Source: Paracoccaceae bacterium (lineage in GTDB: Bacteria; Pseudomonadota; Alphaproteobacteria; Rhodobacterales; Rhodobacteraceae). Taken from it: a stretch of 5,323 nt of DNA. The notes beneath the pieces were generated by a model. That model saw nothing but the letters and a program-made list of their open reading frames with translations, searched no databases and was not told the origin of the DNA. Every line of letters begins with the position of its first letter. The stretch's first letter is position 1. Shown one piece after another: positions 4,546 through 5,323 of this stretch. The DNA lies in the NCBI GenBank assembly GCA_002401045.1, contig NVSA01000012.1, positions 14,440 to 19,762 of the forward strand. The letters run 5' to 3'. The position numbers were made by a program, and so were the translations under genes.

Positions 4546-5323
4546 TGCAGCAGTAGGTTTAATCGGAATTAGCAGCATGTTCTTGCTGATGATTTTCCGC
4601 ACACCCGTTGGCATGGCGATGCTAATCATTGGGTTTTTCGGCGTAGCATTTCTAAGCGGGCTAAAGTCCGCAACAGGAATTTTATCGACCGAAACATATT
4701 CCACCGCAACAAATTATTCGCTGACGGTTGTGCCGCTCTTTGTCCTCATGGGCAATATATCCTCAGCGGCGGGTTTCAGTCGCAGTTTATATGAGGCCGC
4801 CTTTGCTTGGGTAGGGCGATTTCGCGGCGGGCTGGCAAGCGCGTCTATTCTAGGCTGTGCCGCCTTTGCCGCCGTTAGCGGCTCATCCGTAGCCACGGCC
4901 GTAACCATCGGCAAAGTTGCTTTGCCTGAAATGAAACGGTTGGGGTATGGCGATGCGCTGTCAACAGGTTCCATCGCGGCAGGGGGCACATTGGGGTTTT
5001 TGATCCCGCCCTCAACCGGGTTTGTAATCTATGCCATTTTAACCGAGGAATCCATTGGTCGGTTGTTTATGGCAGGCATTCTACCAGGTCTTTTGCTAAC
5101 GGTTTTGTTCATCATCACAATCAGTATTGTAACATGGCTTGACCCAGAAGCAGGCCCCAGAGGTGAACGTGTGCCACTGGCAGAACGTTTTGCCTACCTG
5201 ATGCGCGCGGCACCGCTTTTATCGGTTATCGTGATTTCAATCGGCGGGATTTATCTAGGCGTTTTCACCCCTGTAGAGGCCGCCTCGGTTGGCGCTGTAA
5301 TTGTTTTACTGCTTGCTTTTGGC
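4538..5323 (+). CDS. dctM: TRAP transporter large membrane subunit, DctM family (3' end outside window)
   Basis: The frame stays open from ATG 4538 to the right edge: 262 of an expected roughly 430 residues. DctM is the transport channel of TRAP systems and couples substrate import to an ion gradient, usually sodium. Diagnostic stretches are V-P-L-F-V-L-M-G-N-I (65-74), A-A-V-S-G-S-S-V-A-T-A (111-121) followed by P-E-M-K-R-L-G-Y (130-137), G-T-L-G-F-L-I-P-P-S (150-159), Y-A-I-L-T-E-E-S-I-G (165-174), and Y-L-G-V-F-T-P-V-E-A-A-S-V-G-A (239-252). These form the first half of the internally repeated helical-hairpin fold. The start lies inside the end of dctQ. A weak GAGAAAG site at 4524-4530 precedes it, so translation probably depends on ribosomes finishing dctQ. 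No frameshift or odd residue is seen. Family confidence is very high; the substrate is unknown. Confidence 0.93.
   Translation, partial: MSDAAVGLIGISSMFLLMIFRTPVGMAMLIIGFFGVAFLSGLKSATGILSTETYSTATNYSLTVVPLFVLMGNISSAAGFSRSLYEAAFAWVGRFRGGLASASILGCAAFAAVSGSSVATAVTIGKVALPEMKRLGYGDALSTGSIAAGGTLGFLIPPSTGFVIYAILTEESIGRLFMAGILPGLLLTVLFIITISIVTWLDPEAGPRGERVPLAERFAYLMRAAPLLSVIVISIGGIYLGVFTPVEAASVGAVIVLLLAFG

Noticed and set aside
4714..4989. A 91-residue antisense frame within dctM.
   Set aside because: It is a proline- and alanine-rich mirror of the GC-richer dctM coding strand, with no start signal.
1..5323. tRNA, rRNA, CRISPR array, insertion-sequence ends or transposase.
   Set aside because: No spaced direct repeats, tRNA-like cloverleaf arms, transposase motifs or paired terminal repeats were seen on either strand.

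Overview
The window looks like an alphaproteobacterium of the Rhodobacterales (roseobacter) type. The reasons are a decayed repABC plasmid replication operon, a replicon class restricted to Alphaproteobacteria, a DctPQM-type TRAP transporter of the kind abundant in marine roseobacters, and a LuxR-type regulator fused to an alpha/beta-hydrolase domain. Base composition is moderate by eye (not counted) and on the AT-rich side for this order.

Left part (1-2129, minus strand): two genes read leftwards and overlap by ATGA. The first, at 1140-2129, is a complete SGNH/GDSL-type hydrolase of 329 residues with no signal peptide. The second starts at 1143 and runs off the left edge. Its 381 visible residues hold an N-terminal sensor-like region, a LuxR-type helix-turn-helix and the start of an alpha/beta-hydrolase fold. 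In that fold the nucleophile elbow reads S-H-A-T-G, so the catalytic serine appears to be alanine. The pair looks like a coupled enzyme-sensor/regulator unit. A candidate promoter with an imperfect inverted repeat over its -35 box precedes it.

Middle part (2215-2650, minus strand): a scar of a repABC operon. The remnants lie in the native order: 41 codons of the repA 3' end, about 70 codons of the repB interior carrying two single-base deletions, and about 23 codons resembling the RepC C-terminal region. Large internal segments are missing, so no replication or partition function is expected. It records a lost or integrated plasmid replicon. Bases 2651-2929 carry no gene and form the leader and promoter region of the transporter operon.

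Right part (2930-5323, plus strand): a tripartite TRAP transporter operon with a periplasmic binding protein (dctP type), a strong intercistronic hairpin, the small membrane subunit (dctQ type), and the large membrane subunit (dctM type). The last overlaps dctQ by 8 bases and is cut by the right edge. The three proteins would import an organic acid using an ion gradient; the substrate cannot be read from the sequence. The hydrolase/regulator pair and the transporter diverge around the relic. A shared pathway, such as ester hydrolysis and carboxylate uptake, is possible but only an inference from proximity.
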